Below, one piece after another: positions 8,312-17,692 of a stretch of 49,950 bases of DNA. This stretch comes from an uncultured Paraprevotella sp. (GTDB lineage Bacteria; Bacteroidota; Bacteroidia; Bacteroidales; Bacteroidaceae), in the NCBI GenBank assembly GCA_944321975.1, contig CALUNJ010000005.1, positions 1-49,950 on the forward strand, given 5' to 3'. Within the stretch, counting starts at the first letter, position 1; each line of letters begins with the position of its first letter. The position numbers and the translations under genes are program-made. A model generated the notes under the pieces. The model saw nothing but the letters and a program-made list of their open reading frames with translations, ran no database searches and was not told where the DNA came from.

Positions 8312-10420
8312 ATGAACAGACACAATCAGGAATACAAGTTGAAGGGGAAAGCCGCCCTCTACCGGATCATCATCACCATCGCCACCCTATTCACCGTGTG
8401 CTGGTATATGCCACGCGACAGCCGGTCCGCCTTCCAGTTCGACATCGGCAAGCCTTGGCGGTATGGGCAGATCATTGCCACGCACGACTTTCCCATCTAC
8501 AAAAGCAACGAAGCCATACGGAAAGAGCAAGACAGCATCCTGCAAGAATACAAGCCTTATTTCGCCATCAACCCCGCCACCGGGCAAGAACAGATCGAAC
8601 GCTTCAAAAGCGACATCGGGAGCCAACAACCTGCCGTCATTCCGGCCAACTACCTGGCTTACGTGCAAAAGAAGCTGGAGCACATCTATTCCTGCGGCGT
8701 AATGAACACCCATGACTTCGACCAGATGCACGCCGAGCACGTGAAAGCCATCCGAGTCTTTGCACAGAACGAAGCCACGGAAACCACGATGGATAAAGTT
8801 TTCTCGCACAAGACCGCCTATGAATACCTTATCGACACGGGAGAAGACAGCATCCACTACGACCGCAACCTGCTCCGCAAATGCGACCTGAACGACTACA
8901 TCACCGCCAACCTTACCCTGGACCAGACCAAGTCCGAGGAATCTCGGAAGGACCTCCTCGCGTCTATTTCTTACTCTTCCGGCATGGTGATCAGCGGGCA
9001 AAAGATCATCGACCGGGGCGACATCGTGGACGAGAACACCTACGACATATTACTGTCGCTGGAAAAAGAATATGCCAAACGCCACACGTCGAATATGCAG
9101 TCACACATTGTCCTGCTGGGGCAATTATGCTACGTGGGCATCATCATCGTCTGCATGTCGCTCTACTTCAACCTCTTCCGCCGCGACTACCTCTCCAACA
9201 CGCGCAACTTGCTATTCATCGCCTCGATGCCGGTGATTTTCACGCTCATCACGTCATTCCTTGTCAAGCACAATCTTTTCAACGTCTATATCATCCCGTT
9301 TGCCATGGGACCCATCTTCATACGGGTGTTCATGGACTCACGGACCGCGTTCGGCATCCACGTGGCCACCGTGCTTATCTGTGCCGGGATGCTGAAATAC
9401 CCGTATGAGTTCATCGTCACGCAAACCGTGGCGGGCATGGTGGCCATCTACAGCCTTCGCGAGCTGTCACAACGCTCTCAACTCATCCGGACGGCATTCT
9501 ACGTGACCCTCGTGTCGCTCCTCACCTATGCCAGCATGGAACTGATCCACGAAAAGGACTTCAGCCGCATGGAATACATCATGTACATCTACATTTTCAT
9601 CAACGGCATCCTCCTGCTTTTCGCCTATCCTGTGCTGTTTCTCTGCGAGAAGTTGTTCGGCTTCACGTCCAATGTCACCCTGGTGGAACTGTCCAACACA
9701 AACAATGAACTGCTGCGCAAGCTGACCGAGCTGGCGCCGGGCACCTTCCAACACTCGATGCAGGTGGCCAACCTCGCCACAGAAGTGGCCAACAAAATCG
9801 GCGCCAAGGCGCTGCTGGTGCGCACGGGAGCACTATACCACGACATCGGGAAGATGAACAACCCGGTTTACTTCACCGAGAACCAGAACAACTTCAACCC
9901 ACACAGCCGGCTAAGCTACGAACAAAGCGCGGCCATCGTCATCAACCACGTGAAAGAAGGACTGAAGCTGGCCGACAAGTACAACCTTCCGCAAATCATC
10001 AAGGACTTCATCACCACGCACCACGGACGGGGAAAGACCAAATACTTTTTCATCTCCTACAAGAACCAAAACCCCGACACGCCGGTGGACGAAAGCCTGT
10101 TCACTTACCCCGGCCCCAACCCCTTCACGCTCGAACAAGCCATCCTGATGATGGCCGACTCGGTGGAAGCCGCCTCGAGAAGCCTGAACGAATATACGGA
10201 AGAGAGCATCAGCTCGCTGGTCGACAAGATCATCGACGCCCAAATGGCCGAAGGGTTCTTCAAAGACTGCCCCGTCACGTTCCACGACATCGCATTGGCC
10301 AAGGAAGTGTTCAAGGAAAAACTGAAAACCATCTACCACACCCGCATCAGCTACCCGGAACTGAAAAAGAAATCCGAAGAAACAGCCCAAAAGGCTCAAA
10401 CGGGATCGACATCGAAATAG
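8312..10420 (+). CDS. 7TM-HD family membrane phosphodiesterase (PgpH/YqfF-like)
   Basis: 702 aa from the ATG at 8312 (MNRHNQEYKLKGK); an in-frame TTG at 8231 lies too close to gltX to be likely. The order is: a cytoplasmic N-terminus and one membrane segment; an external domain of about 240 residues (7TMR-HDED type); about seven membrane helices (for example SHIVLLGQLCYVGIIIVCMSL); then a cytoplasmic HD domain with GALYHDIGKMNNPVYF (H510, D511) and FITTHHGRGKT. Family members with known activity hydrolyse cyclic di-AMP to pApA; that activity is inferred here. The 3' end overlaps the convergent priA by 25 bp. Confidence 0.9.
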   Translation: MNRHNQEYKLKGKAALYRIIITIATLFTVCWYMPRDSRSAFQFDIGKPWRYGQIIATHDFPIYKSNEAIRKEQDSILQEYKPYFAINPATGQEQIERFKSDIGSQQPAVIPANYLAYVQKKLEHIYSCGVMNTHDFDQMHAEHVKAIRVFAQNEATETTMDKVFSHKTAYEYLIDTGEDSIHYDRNLLRKCDLNDYITANLTLDQTKSEESRKDLLASISYSSGMVISGQKIIDRGDIVDENTYDILLSLEKEYAKRHTSNMQSHIVLLGQLCYVGIIIVCMSLYFNLFRRDYLSNTRNLLFIASMPVIFTLITSFLVKHNLFNVYIIPFAMGPIFIRVFMDSRTAFGIHVATVLICAGMLKYPYEFIVTQTVAGMVAIYSLRELSQRSQLIRTAFYVTLVSLLTYASMELIHEKDFSRMEYIMYIYIFINGILLLFAYPVLFLCEKLFGFTSNVTLVELSNTNNELLRKLTELAPGTFQHSMQVANLATEVANKIGAKALLVRTGALYHDIGKMNNPVYFTENQNNFNPHSRLSYEQSAAIVINHVKEGLKLADKYNLPQIIKDFITTHHGRGKTKYFFISYKNQNPDTPVDESLFTYPGPNPFTLEQAILMMADSVEAASRSLNEYTEESISSLVDKIIDAQMAEGFFKDCPVTFHDIALAKEVFKEKLKTIYHTRISYPELKKKSEETAQKAQTGSTSK

Positions 10421-12873
10421 ACCTGCGCGCTGCGGAAATCAGGCTGCGACACCACCGACTGACGAACGCGGAGCAACTCCCGGCGCACGGCGGAAAGAGA
10501 AACGCGGGGTTCTATCTTCACCACAATCTTGCGGATGTAGAGCAACTGGATGCGTGACACAGGCGGCACGTCGGGCCCCAGCACGCGGCCGCCCAACACG
10601 GCACGGAGCCGGCGGCCCGTCTCGGCCGCCAGGCGGTCGAGCACATCGGCCTGGCGGTGCTTCATGTAGACATAAACCAAGCGGCAGAACGGAGGAAAAC
10701 CGAACGTCTGCCGCTCTTCCATTTCCCCGGCATACAATCCGGCGTAGTCATTGGCCACCACCTGGCGGACGACGGGCAGGTCGGGGTTTTTGGTCTGCAA
10801 GATGACCAACCCGCGGCGGCTGCGCCGTCCCGCACGCCCCGCCACTTGCGCCATGAGCTGGAAGGCCCGCTCGAAGCTCCTGAAATCGGGCACGTTGAGC
10901 ATGGCGTCGGCATCCAAGATGCCCACCACGCTCACCCGGTCGAAATCCAGCCCTTTCGTCACCATTTGCGTCCCGATAAGGATGTCCGTCTTCCCGGTCT
11001 CGAAATCATTCAGGATGTGCTCATAAGCCGACCGCGCGCGCGTGGTGTCAAGGTCCATTCTCGCCACCGCCGCATCCGGAAACAAGCCACGCACCGCGTC
11101 TTCCACCTTTTCCGTCCCGAAACCGCGTTGCACCAGCTCTGCCTCCCCGCAAGCGGGACAACGCGGGGGCACGCCGCACGTGTAGCCACAATAATGGCAC
11201 GTGAGCTTGTTCAGCCCCTTATGATAAGTAAGGCTGACATCGCAATTCTGGCACTTGGGCACCCAGCCACACGTGTGACACTCAATGACAGGCGCATATC
11301 CGCGCCGGTTCTGGAACAAGATGATTTGCTCCCTGCGCTCCAAGGCCGCACGCATCTCAGCCAACAGGCGGGGCGAGAACAGCCCCGTCATGCGGCGTTT
11401 GCGGCGCAGTTCCTTGATGTCCACCACCTCCACTTCGGGCAACTGCACCTGCCCGAAACGCTCGGTCAGTTCCGCCATGCCGTACTTCCCCGTGCGGGCA
11501 TTATAATAAGTTTCCAGCGAAGGCGTGGCCGAACCGAGCAAGGTGCGGGCGCCATACGACCGCGCCAGCACGATGGCCGCATTACGGGCATGATAGCGCG
11601 GAGCCGGGTCCTGCTGCTTGTAGGACGGCTCGTGCTCCTCGTCGACAATGACCAGCCCCAGCCGGCGGAAAGGCAAGAACACGGAAGAACGCACGCCGAG
11701 AACAAGTTCATAGGGCACATCGGACATCTGCTTTTGCCAGATCTCAACCCGCTCCGCATCGGGAAACTTGGAATGGTAGACCCCCATCCGCGTGCCGAAC
11801 ACCCGGAAAAGCCGTTCGGTGAGCTGCGTGGTGAGCGCGATTTCAGGCACGAGGTAAAGCACTTGCCGGCCTTGAGCCAATGCCTCCTGAATCAGGTGGA
11901 TGTAGATTTCCGTCTTCCCGCTCGAAGTGACGCCATGAAGCAAACACACCGGATGGCGTGCAAACCCGGCCTCGATTTGCGACAAAGCCCGCGACTGCGC
12001 CTCGCTCAAAGGCGGCAGCCCGATGGTGTCAGCCACTTCGGTGCGGGGCAAGCGTCCCGTCTCGTAGGCATAAGTCTCCAATATGCCCTTTTCGACCAAA
12101 GCGGCGCAAACGGCCGGCGCGACCCCCGCCGCCTCCACCAGGCGTTTCCGCCCCACTTCCGCCAGCAACCGCGGGTTCTTCAGCCGCAAGGCGGCCGCCA
12201 CGTCGGCCATTTCCAAATATTTCAGCAAAAGAACCTGCTGTTTCACAGCCCGCCTCAGATCGTCCAGCGCGGCATGCAGCCGGGCTTCGTCAAAATAAGC
12301 CTCCGCCAGCCGCACATGCACTTCCGTGCGGGGCTTGTAGCTGCGTTTCACCTCTTCCTTCATCAGCAGGACTTCCTTGTCCAGCAGGCTCTTCACGACC
12401 CTCAACACCTTGAAATCCCCACAAGCCTTTTGCAACTGGGCCAACGTCTGTCCCGGCCTGCCCGACAACGCGCCGACCACGGCCTGTTCACGCGCCGACA
12501 ATCCCACCGCCCCTTCATAGTCTTCGTTCAGCACCACCCGGCTCTCGCTCTCCAGTTTCATGCCCGAAGGCAAAGCCGCCTTGTAGACATCGCCCAAAGC
12601 ACAAAGGTAATAATCGGAAATCCAGCGCCAGAAATCCAACTGCTCCGGCAACAGCAAAGGCCGCCGGTCGAGCAGTTCCAATATCGGCTTGACTTCGTAA
12701 CCCTCAGGACAACGGTCATGCACCTCACAGACGATGGCCGTATAAATCTTCTTCGCCCCGAAAGGCACCACGACCCGGCTGCCCACACACACGACAGACT
12801 GCAGTCCGGGCGGCAAAGCATAGGTGAACACCGAGGACAAAGGAAGCGGAAGCACTACGTCTATGAAATTCAT
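10396..12873 (-). CDS. priA: Primosomal protein N', replication restart helicase
   Basis: 825 aa superfamily 2 helicase that reloads the replisome at stalled forks. An N-terminal 3'-DNA-binding domain (YALPPGLQ, VVVPFGAKK) is followed by the helicase core with Walker A GVTSSGKTEIY (about 314-324) and DEEH (about 411-414). The zinc-binding cysteine cluster follows (HTCGWVPKCQNC, HYCGYTCGVPPRCPACG), then GTQMVTKGLDFDRV and QVAGRAGRRSRRG. It is a single gene with a -7-like box at 12895-12902. The last 25 bp overlap the 3' end of the convergent 7TM-HD gene. Confidence 0.96.
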   Translation of the reverse strand: MNFIDVVLPLPLSSVFTYALPPGLQSVVCVGSRVVVPFGAKKIYTAIVCEVHDRCPEGYEVKPILELLDRRPLLLPEQLDFWRWISDYYLCALGDVYKAALPSGMKLESESRVVLNEDYEGAVGLSAREQAVVGALSGRPGQTLAQLQKACGDFKVLRVVKSLLDKEVLLMKEEVKRSYKPRTEVHVRLAEAYFDEARLHAALDDLRRAVKQQVLLLKYLEMADVAAALRLKNPRLLAEVGRKRLVEAAGVAPAVCAALVEKGILETYAYETGRLPRTEVADTIGLPPLSEAQSRALSQIEAGFARHPVCLLHGVTSSGKTEIYIHLIQEALAQGRQVLYLVPEIALTTQLTERLFRVFGTRMGVYHSKFPDAERVEIWQKQMSDVPYELVLGVRSSVFLPFRRLGLVIVDEEHEPSYKQQDPAPRYHARNAAIVLARSYGARTLLGSATPSLETYYNARTGKYGMAELTERFGQVQLPEVEVVDIKELRRKRRMTGLFSPRLLAEMRAALERREQIILFQNRRGYAPVIECHTCGWVPKCQNCDVSLTYHKGLNKLTCHYCGYTCGVPPRCPACGEAELVQRGFGTEKVEDAVRGLFPDAAVARMDLDTTRARSAYEHILNDFETGKTDILIGTQMVTKGLDFDRVSVVGILDADAMLNVPDFRSFERAFQLMAQVAGRAGRRSRRGLVILQTKNPDLPVVRQVVANDYAGLYAGEMEERQTFGFPPFCRLVYVYMKHRQADVLDRLAAETGRRLRAVLGGRVLGPDVPPVSRIQLLYIRKIVVKIEPRVSLSAVRRELLRVRQSVVSQPDFRSAQVYFDVDPV

Positions 12874-12894
12874 ACCCTTCTCATTTTACCTATG

Positions 12895-12902
12895 CAAAAA
12901 TA
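12895..12902 (-). promoter_or_regulatory. Candidate -7 element for priA
   Basis: TATTTTTG on the minus strand, 21 bp upstream of the priA start codon, fits TAnnTTTG. The call rests on this box and its position. Confidence 0.45.
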
Positions 12903-13090
12903 CGGAGAATCACCGGAACGGACGAACAAAAACCGGAAACTTCTTTCCGATGCCGCACGCTTCTCCATCAAAATCCCAGACATTACCCCCACAAAGCAGC
13001 TTCCTGCAAGCCATCCGCGAGGAACGTTCCGTATGCGTCCTGCCCCTCCGTGAGGCTACCCGCCAGATTGGCTGAAGAGCACGCGGGAAA

Positions 13091-13150
13091 TATCGCTTGA
13101 GAAAAAAATGTGAATCACTTGAGAAAAAAATGTGAATCGCCTGAGAAAAG
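13091..13150 (-). repeat. Dispersed repeat core, direct-repeat form (copy D)
   Basis: Read on the minus strand, two units of CTCAAGCGATTCACA plus seven T (first unit CTCAGGCG, second CTCAAGTG) follow each other head to tail, and a third partial unit (CTCAAGCGATATTT) closes the array. The same unit forms the palindrome of copies A, B, C and E, but here it is in direct orientation. The long flanks of copies A and B were not recognised. It lies in the 484-bp gap between priA and the 13358 barrel gene. Confidence 0.75.
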
Positions 13151-13274
13151 CAGAGACACGACAAGCCTTTGGCCTTCAACTGCTTAGAAAAGCCCATTCA
13201 CCACAATCCTGCTTGCCGGACAAAACCAGGCGGAGACACCCCCACCCTGCGCCAGGCCAGTTGAGAAAGAAATG

Positions 13275-13312
13275 AAAAAAAAGGACCATCGCAGCCTGGC
13301 TGCCAATGGTCC
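13275..13312 (-). terminator. Rho-independent terminator of the 13358 barrel gene
   Basis: On the minus strand the stem GGACCAT...ATGGTCC with inner GCAGCC/GGCTGC (13283-13312) is followed by eight T. It begins 45 bp after the stop codon of the barrel gene at 13358. Confidence 0.88.
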
Positions 13313-13357
13313 CTCTCATTAAAAAAATCCACGCATGCCGGCTCCCGGCCCGATGGC

Positions 13358-13972
13358 TTAGAACAGATAAGCCAGACGGACCTGCCACGTGTTGTTCTTC
13401 ATGTCAAAGGCACGGGCCGCGTCGACCACGTCGCGGATCTGCCCTGTTTCGCCCATGGCGATGTTATAGGTCACCCCCAATTGCAAATGGCCGAGCAAAT
13501 TGACACCAGCCCCCACGTTCCAGCTGAACGTGGAACGCTCCAAATTGCCGATGTTGTAGCCGTCGAAAGTCAGCCCACGGCCTCCCAGGTACCAGTTATA
13601 CTGCGGCCCCGTGGCCACATACACGCCCACCAGGCTGCTAAAGCCATAGTTATAACGCAAGTTGATGGGGATCTCCAGATAAGGCATGGACTTGTTGGGG
13701 GCAGATTCCCCTTCAGCCTCCAGTTTCATGTACTTCTGCGAATAAAGGATGGCACCGTCGATCCCCAAGCCGATAACCGGCATGACCACTTGAGCCTTGG
13801 GGCCCACGAACCAGCCCGTGCGGTTGGAGGAGTCAAACAGCCCCTCGTCGCCGCTCACGCGCACCTTACTCATATTCACACCGGCTTCCAATCCCCACTT
13901 GAACTGCGCACTCGCCGGTGCCGTCCACAACCACGCGGCCAAACAAGCCAACACAATACCTATCTTCTTCAT
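13358..13972 (-). CDS. Outer-membrane beta-barrel protein, PorT-like family
   Basis: 204 aa with a signal peptide (MKKIGIVLACLAAWLWTAPASA, cut before QFKWG). The mature part has the alternating aromatic pattern of a small 8-strand barrel: KWGLEAGVNMSKVRV, GWFVGPKAQVVMPV, PYLEIPINLRYNYG, WQVRLAYLF, ending in Phe as barrels recognised by BamA do. The repeated GLEAGVN/GAGVNLLG look is typical of the PF13568 OMP_b-brl_2 group. It lies 95 bp after porN but has its own promoter and terminator, so it is probably a separate unit. A T9SS role is possible but unproven. Confidence 0.8.
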   Translation of the reverse strand: MKKIGIVLACLAAWLWTAPASAQFKWGLEAGVNMSKVRVSGDEGLFDSSNRTGWFVGPKAQVVMPVIGLGIDGAILYSQKYMKLEAEGESAPNKSMPYLEIPINLRYNYGFSSLVGVYVATGPQYNWYLGGRGLTFDGYNIGNLERSTFSWNVGAGVNLLGHLQLGVTYNIAMGETGQIRDVVDAARAFDMKNNTWQVRLAYLF

Positions 13973-14002
13973 AGAAATATGCTTTTAATTGATTTCAGCC
14001 GA

Positions 14003-14033
14003 CAAAGATAATAACTGTTTTCCGTATTTTCAA
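14003..14033 (-). promoter_or_regulatory. Promoter of the 13358 barrel gene
   Basis: On the minus strand a -7 TATCTTTG (14003-14010) lies 20 nt after a -33 TTG (14031-14033). This is the standard Bacteroidota arrangement, about 30 bp upstream of the ATG. Confidence 0.7.
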
Positions 14034-14067
14034 CTTTTCCCCGCTTTATCGTCTCCTTTTCATGTTT

Positions 14068-15162
14068 TTATCTACGCTGGCGGCGAACGGTAACCCTCGG
14101 CGTGGCCGAACCGGAATTGCCAGACTCCCGGCGGCTCCTGGACACTTTCGGCTTGTCGTTTTCTTCTTTTTCGGACCTGCGGGACGAAGCCCTGCGGGAG
14201 GAGGCGCCCGAAGCCCGGGAAGCCTTCTTGCCCTTCTCTTCTTCCACGGCCTGTGCTGTGGAATCAGCCGCCACGGAATCTGTGGAATGCCCCCACACGT
14301 GCTGCTCGAAGTCGGACAACTGTTTTTCTATCCGCTTCTGCTCGTGGGCCATCGCGCTGTCCGTCTTGCAATAATTGGCCAGCACCCGTCCCTGCATGTT
14401 GTTCGTCTTGTAAATCTTACCTTCATAAAGGTTCATCGAAAAATAATCCGCAGCCGTCATGTTCGTCACATTGTTATAATTGCTCGACATCATCGTGTGG
14501 CGGGCAAGATAGGTGCCGATATCATCATATTTAAGCCAAAACAACGGATAGGGAGTGGCCTCGCCGCCAAAATCATCACTGCGCATCAGCACCGGGCAAA
14601 GCGCCACCACCTTGGTGCGGAACGTGGAAGTGCGCTGGTCAAAATAAGCGCTTTCCTTGATGTAATACCTGGAAACCTCGGCCGAAGGTATGTCGCTGGC
14701 ATTCACACGGGGGTTGCCGTTCTGCATTTCATAATAAATATGGTGGCGGTCCATCAGTTCTTTCACGTCCACCTTGTCCTTGGCCGTAAACGATTCGTTG
14801 CCATCCAGCTTATACTCATAAGCCGTAATCTTTCCCGTGAGCAACAAGTCAAAAAGATAAGTGAACAGGTTGATTTTCCCGGCAGAAGGCTCCACGGGAT
14901 AATACAAGGGGGCATTCTTGTCCAGCGTCAAGTCCAACTGACGGTAAATGTCGCGCTTCCACACCACATCTTCCGGCATTTCCATCGCCGCCGGAAACTG
15001 CAGGCTGGCCCGGTCTATCGTCTTTTCCTTTTCAGCCGCCGTTGCCGCCGCCCTGCGGCGGGGGGGCTGGGCCTCGGTCTGCGCCCATATCATGACACCC
15101 AGCAAAACGAACCACAAACGTTTCATCCCTATCTTGCTTTTATTCTTATTCTTCATGTCCAT
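14068..15162 (-). CDS. porN: Type IX secretion protein PorN (GldN)
   Basis: 364 aa periplasmic partner of PorK in the T9SS ring. The signal peptide starts properly at the second methionine (MKRLWFVLLGVMIWAQ, start 15126), so the real start may be 36 bp later. The core (PEDVVWKRDIYRQLDLT, ARHTMMSSNYNNVTNMTA, YYIKESAYFDQ) agrees with the GldN/PorN family. The last 45 or so residues are an Arg/Ser-rich low-complexity tail (SSRRASSRRSEKEEN ... RVTVRRQRR), unlike the compact core. It is the last gene of the porPKLMN operon, 7 bp after porM. Confidence 0.93.
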   Translation of the reverse strand: MDMKNKNKSKIGMKRLWFVLLGVMIWAQTEAQPPRRRAAATAAEKEKTIDRASLQFPAAMEMPEDVVWKRDIYRQLDLTLDKNAPLYYPVEPSAGKINLFTYLFDLLLTGKITAYEYKLDGNESFTAKDKVDVKELMDRHHIYYEMQNGNPRVNASDIPSAEVSRYYIKESAYFDQRTSTFRTKVVALCPVLMRSDDFGGEATPYPLFWLKYDDIGTYLARHTMMSSNYNNVTNMTAADYFSMNLYEGKIYKTNNMQGRVLANYCKTDSAMAHEQKRIEKQLSDFEQHVWGHSTDSVAADSTAQAVEEEKGKKASRASGASSRRASSRRSEKEENDKPKVSRSRRESGNSGSATPRVTVRRQRR

Positions 15163-15169
15163 CTCTTTT

Positions 15170-16735
15170 TTAATTGACTATGACTTCCATTGAACCATCC
15201 AGCGTCCGCTCGATGCCATCCGGCCCCACGGCGCGTATACGAGAAATATAGAAACGCTTCCCGCGTCCTAAAGAACGAAACAGGCTGCGTTGCTGTTCCG
15301 TGAAATCAGCCGTGCCGGAAACCGCCGGCACGGCATTTCCCATATTGTCGAAGAACACCGTCTCGAAACCCAGCACGCGGAACTCAATGTTCAACAATCC
15401 GTCGTCGATGGCCGCCCCGATGCCTTTCGTCCCCATCAAGACCTGTTTGGACAGACGACCGCCACGGAAGCGGTTCTCCCCGCCTTCCGCCGCATAAGCG
15501 ATATAAGCCGTAGGATCCGGCAACTTACGCACCCGGAAGGTGTATTGCCCCATCTGCTGCATGCGCCCTTCCATGTTGGCATTGACCGTGATGACGGCAT
15601 CCTTGCCCACTTCCGACGGGCGGGCGATGTATTTTCCCGCCCCGGAGGGCTGCAACACCCCTCCGCTCATCGAAGCCACCACCTTGTTGGCCGGAATGCC
15701 CGGCACGGAAACACTGATAGGATTCTCATATCCGGCATAAAGCACATTCATCAAGTCGGCCGAGACCGTGGCCGAAGGAGCCACCACCGTATAGGGCTGC
15801 GAGAAATCGCGCCGCACCTTCTGCCCCTGCCCGTCCATCATCTCGATATAACCTTCCAGCGAAAAGTCTCCGGTCCGCCCGCAAACCATCTCATACACGC
15901 CATCCGGCGAAGCCACCTGCCGCCCTCCCACGTAAATGGCCGGACGTTTGGTCGTGTCGACCGCCGCCATGATAATCTGCGCACTCAGCTTGCCTCCCTG
16001 CACGATGGTGCGGGAATTGGGAATCACATAGGCATTCAGTTCGTTCACACGCAAGTCCTTGATGTCGATGTTCGCCACCAGGGAGTGCAGCACTTCGCCT
16101 TCGGCATAACGCACATCGCTCTGCAGTTTCGACAACAAAGTGACAGCCGCCGCCACCGGCATGTTCTCGAACATGTATTCCTGCCAATTCTTGCCCAGCG
16201 TTCCGGGCTTCCTGGGCACCTCCGTACTCAAGTTGTCGGCGATGATTTTCTTCTGCGCCTCGTCCGTCAACATCCCCACGATGCTTTCACGGAAGCGGTT
16301 GATAGACTCATACAAATGCTTGCCTTCTCCCCTTCTCGGCGCCAACATCACGGCAGAAGCCGCCTCAAGGTCTTCCTTGTTCTCCACGTTGGTCACATCG
16401 CCGTCTTCCCCGTCGGCCTGTTTCACGATGCGGACCTTCAGCTCTTCGGCATAATTATAAAGCGAGTCGGAAATCCTCTTCACATATTGAGCCTTGTCGA
16501 ACCATTCCTTCACCTTCGCCGGATTGTCCTCCATCTGTTCCTGCAAATCCTTGTATAGCGTTTCATTCGTGGCGGAAGCGTTCGCCGTGGTCCGCAACAA
16601 GCTGTCTTCCACCAACGAGAACCCGTTCAACACATCAGACGACACATTCAGGGCCAACATGGCCATCAACACCACATACATGAGGTTGATCATCTTCTGA
16701 CGCGGCGACATTCTGTTTTTCTGTTGAGATGCCAT
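15170..16735 (-). CDS. porM: Type IX secretion motor subunit PorM (GldM)
   Basis: 521 aa. Inner-membrane protein with one N-terminal helix (MINLMYVVLMAMLALNV, about 15-31) and a long periplasmic part. With PorL it forms the proton-driven motor of T9SS. The opening RMSPRQKMINLMYVVLMAML is strongly conserved in the family. GldM N-terminal helical and C-terminal beta domains follow (GENRFRGGRLSKQVL, GIERTLDGSMEVIVN at the end). The protein is full length, 25 bp after porL. Confidence 0.95.
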   Translation of the reverse strand: MASQQKNRMSPRQKMINLMYVVLMAMLALNVSSDVLNGFSLVEDSLLRTTANASATNETLYKDLQEQMEDNPAKVKEWFDKAQYVKRISDSLYNYAEELKVRIVKQADGEDGDVTNVENKEDLEAASAVMLAPRRGEGKHLYESINRFRESIVGMLTDEAQKKIIADNLSTEVPRKPGTLGKNWQEYMFENMPVAAAVTLLSKLQSDVRYAEGEVLHSLVANIDIKDLRVNELNAYVIPNSRTIVQGGKLSAQIIMAAVDTTKRPAIYVGGRQVASPDGVYEMVCGRTGDFSLEGYIEMMDGQGQKVRRDFSQPYTVVAPSATVSADLMNVLYAGYENPISVSVPGIPANKVVASMSGGVLQPSGAGKYIARPSEVGKDAVITVNANMEGRMQQMGQYTFRVRKLPDPTAYIAYAAEGGENRFRGGRLSKQVLMGTKGIGAAIDDGLLNIEFRVLGFETVFFDNMGNAVPAVSGTADFTEQQRSLFRSLGRGKRFYISRIRAVGPDGIERTLDGSMEVIVN

Positions 16736-16760
16736 TTCGTGCTCCTTTTAATTACACCTC

Positions 16761-17678
16761 TTATCCCACGACAGGGCCTCCGCCCGGAGCCTGCCTCATG
16801 TTGACCGTGAGCGCCTGGATCATGCGGTTGTAGATGGCGTTCAATTCTTCGATCTGGCGGGCCATCTTGCGCGTCTGTTCGTTGATCTGATCAATGGTGC
16901 CCACCTGAGTGCTGATGCTCTTCAACTGCATTTCGTAGATGGTGTTAATGCCGGTCAGCGTGCGGTTCAGGCTGTCCATCTCCTTCGAGTCACGGGTCAT
17001 GCACTCGGCCTGTTCCGACACCCGAGCCAGCGTCTGCGTCAGATTCTTCAGTTCTTCCACGTAGGCCTCGGCCACCTCTTTCATTTCAGGCGCACAAGCA
17101 TCGCGGGCCGACTCCAGGAAATCCGCCATCGAAGCATTCACCATATCGGCCAACAGCTTCACGTCGAAAGGCTGCTGCACGGCCTCTGCCACCGGCTGTG
17201 CCGCCCCGGCCGGACCGTTCCCGCCCACGGGCACAGGCTGCGGCTGCGTTGCGGCCGACACTTGTGTGGAAGAAGGAACCGGACCGCCGATGATCACCGT
17301 GCCGCCTCCGCCCACGGCCGCCTGCGCGACAGGTTGCCCGCCTTCGCCGGTCGTGGCGGCCGCCTCCGTCTCTTCGGCCATGGGAGCCGTCAAAGCCTCC
17401 TCACGGTCTTCCTCTTCAGCCAGTCTCGCCAGTTCCTCTTCTTCCTGTTTCAAAGCCACAGGCCGGTCAAACCCAGAAATGAAGAAGACCAGCACTTCGG
17501 TTCCCATGCCGATAAACAACATCGCATTCGCCCCCGGGATATGTGTCAACTTAAACAGTGCGCCCAATATCACGACCGCAGCTCCCCAGCTATATGCATA
17601 GTTCAAAAAAGTCTGCCCCGACACGGACTCGATCCAATCCTGAATGCGCAGGATCAAGTTTTTTTTATTATTAGCCAT
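16761..17678 (-). CDS. porL: Type IX secretion motor subunit PorL (GldL)
   Basis: 305 aa. Two N-terminal membrane helices (about 27-45 and 51-69; GAAVVILGALFKLTHIPG between and around them) carry the glutamate of GMGTEVLVFF, a position that in the GldL family is tied to proton flow. A long cytoplasmic part follows: an acidic stretch, a Pro/Gly/Ala/Val-rich linker (about 110-175), then a helical, probably coiled-coil region that includes MARQIEELNAIYNRMIQAL. The linker is low-complexity. It lies 14 bp after porK and 25 bp before porM. Confidence 0.94.
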   Translation of the reverse strand: MANNKKNLILRIQDWIESVSGQTFLNYAYSWGAAVVILGALFKLTHIPGANAMLFIGMGTEVLVFFISGFDRPVALKQEEEELARLAEEEDREEALTAPMAEETEAAATTGEGGQPVAQAAVGGGGTVIIGGPVPSSTQVSAATQPQPVPVGGNGPAGAAQPVAEAVQQPFDVKLLADMVNASMADFLESARDACAPEMKEVAEAYVEELKNLTQTLARVSEQAECMTRDSKEMDSLNRTLTGINTIYEMQLKSISTQVGTIDQINEQTRKMARQIEELNAIYNRMIQALTVNMRQAPGGGPVVG

Positions 17679-17692
17679 ATCTTATATCTTTT

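Noticed and set aside
10657-13053. 798-codon open frame antisense to priA
   Set aside because: PriA is certain from its motifs. The antisense frame is Arg/His-rich with no domain and crosses the priA promoter.
13091-13150. Short CRISPR-like direct repeats
   Set aside because: Only two to three units with no unique spacers, and the same unit occurs elsewhere as a palindrome. No cas gene is present.
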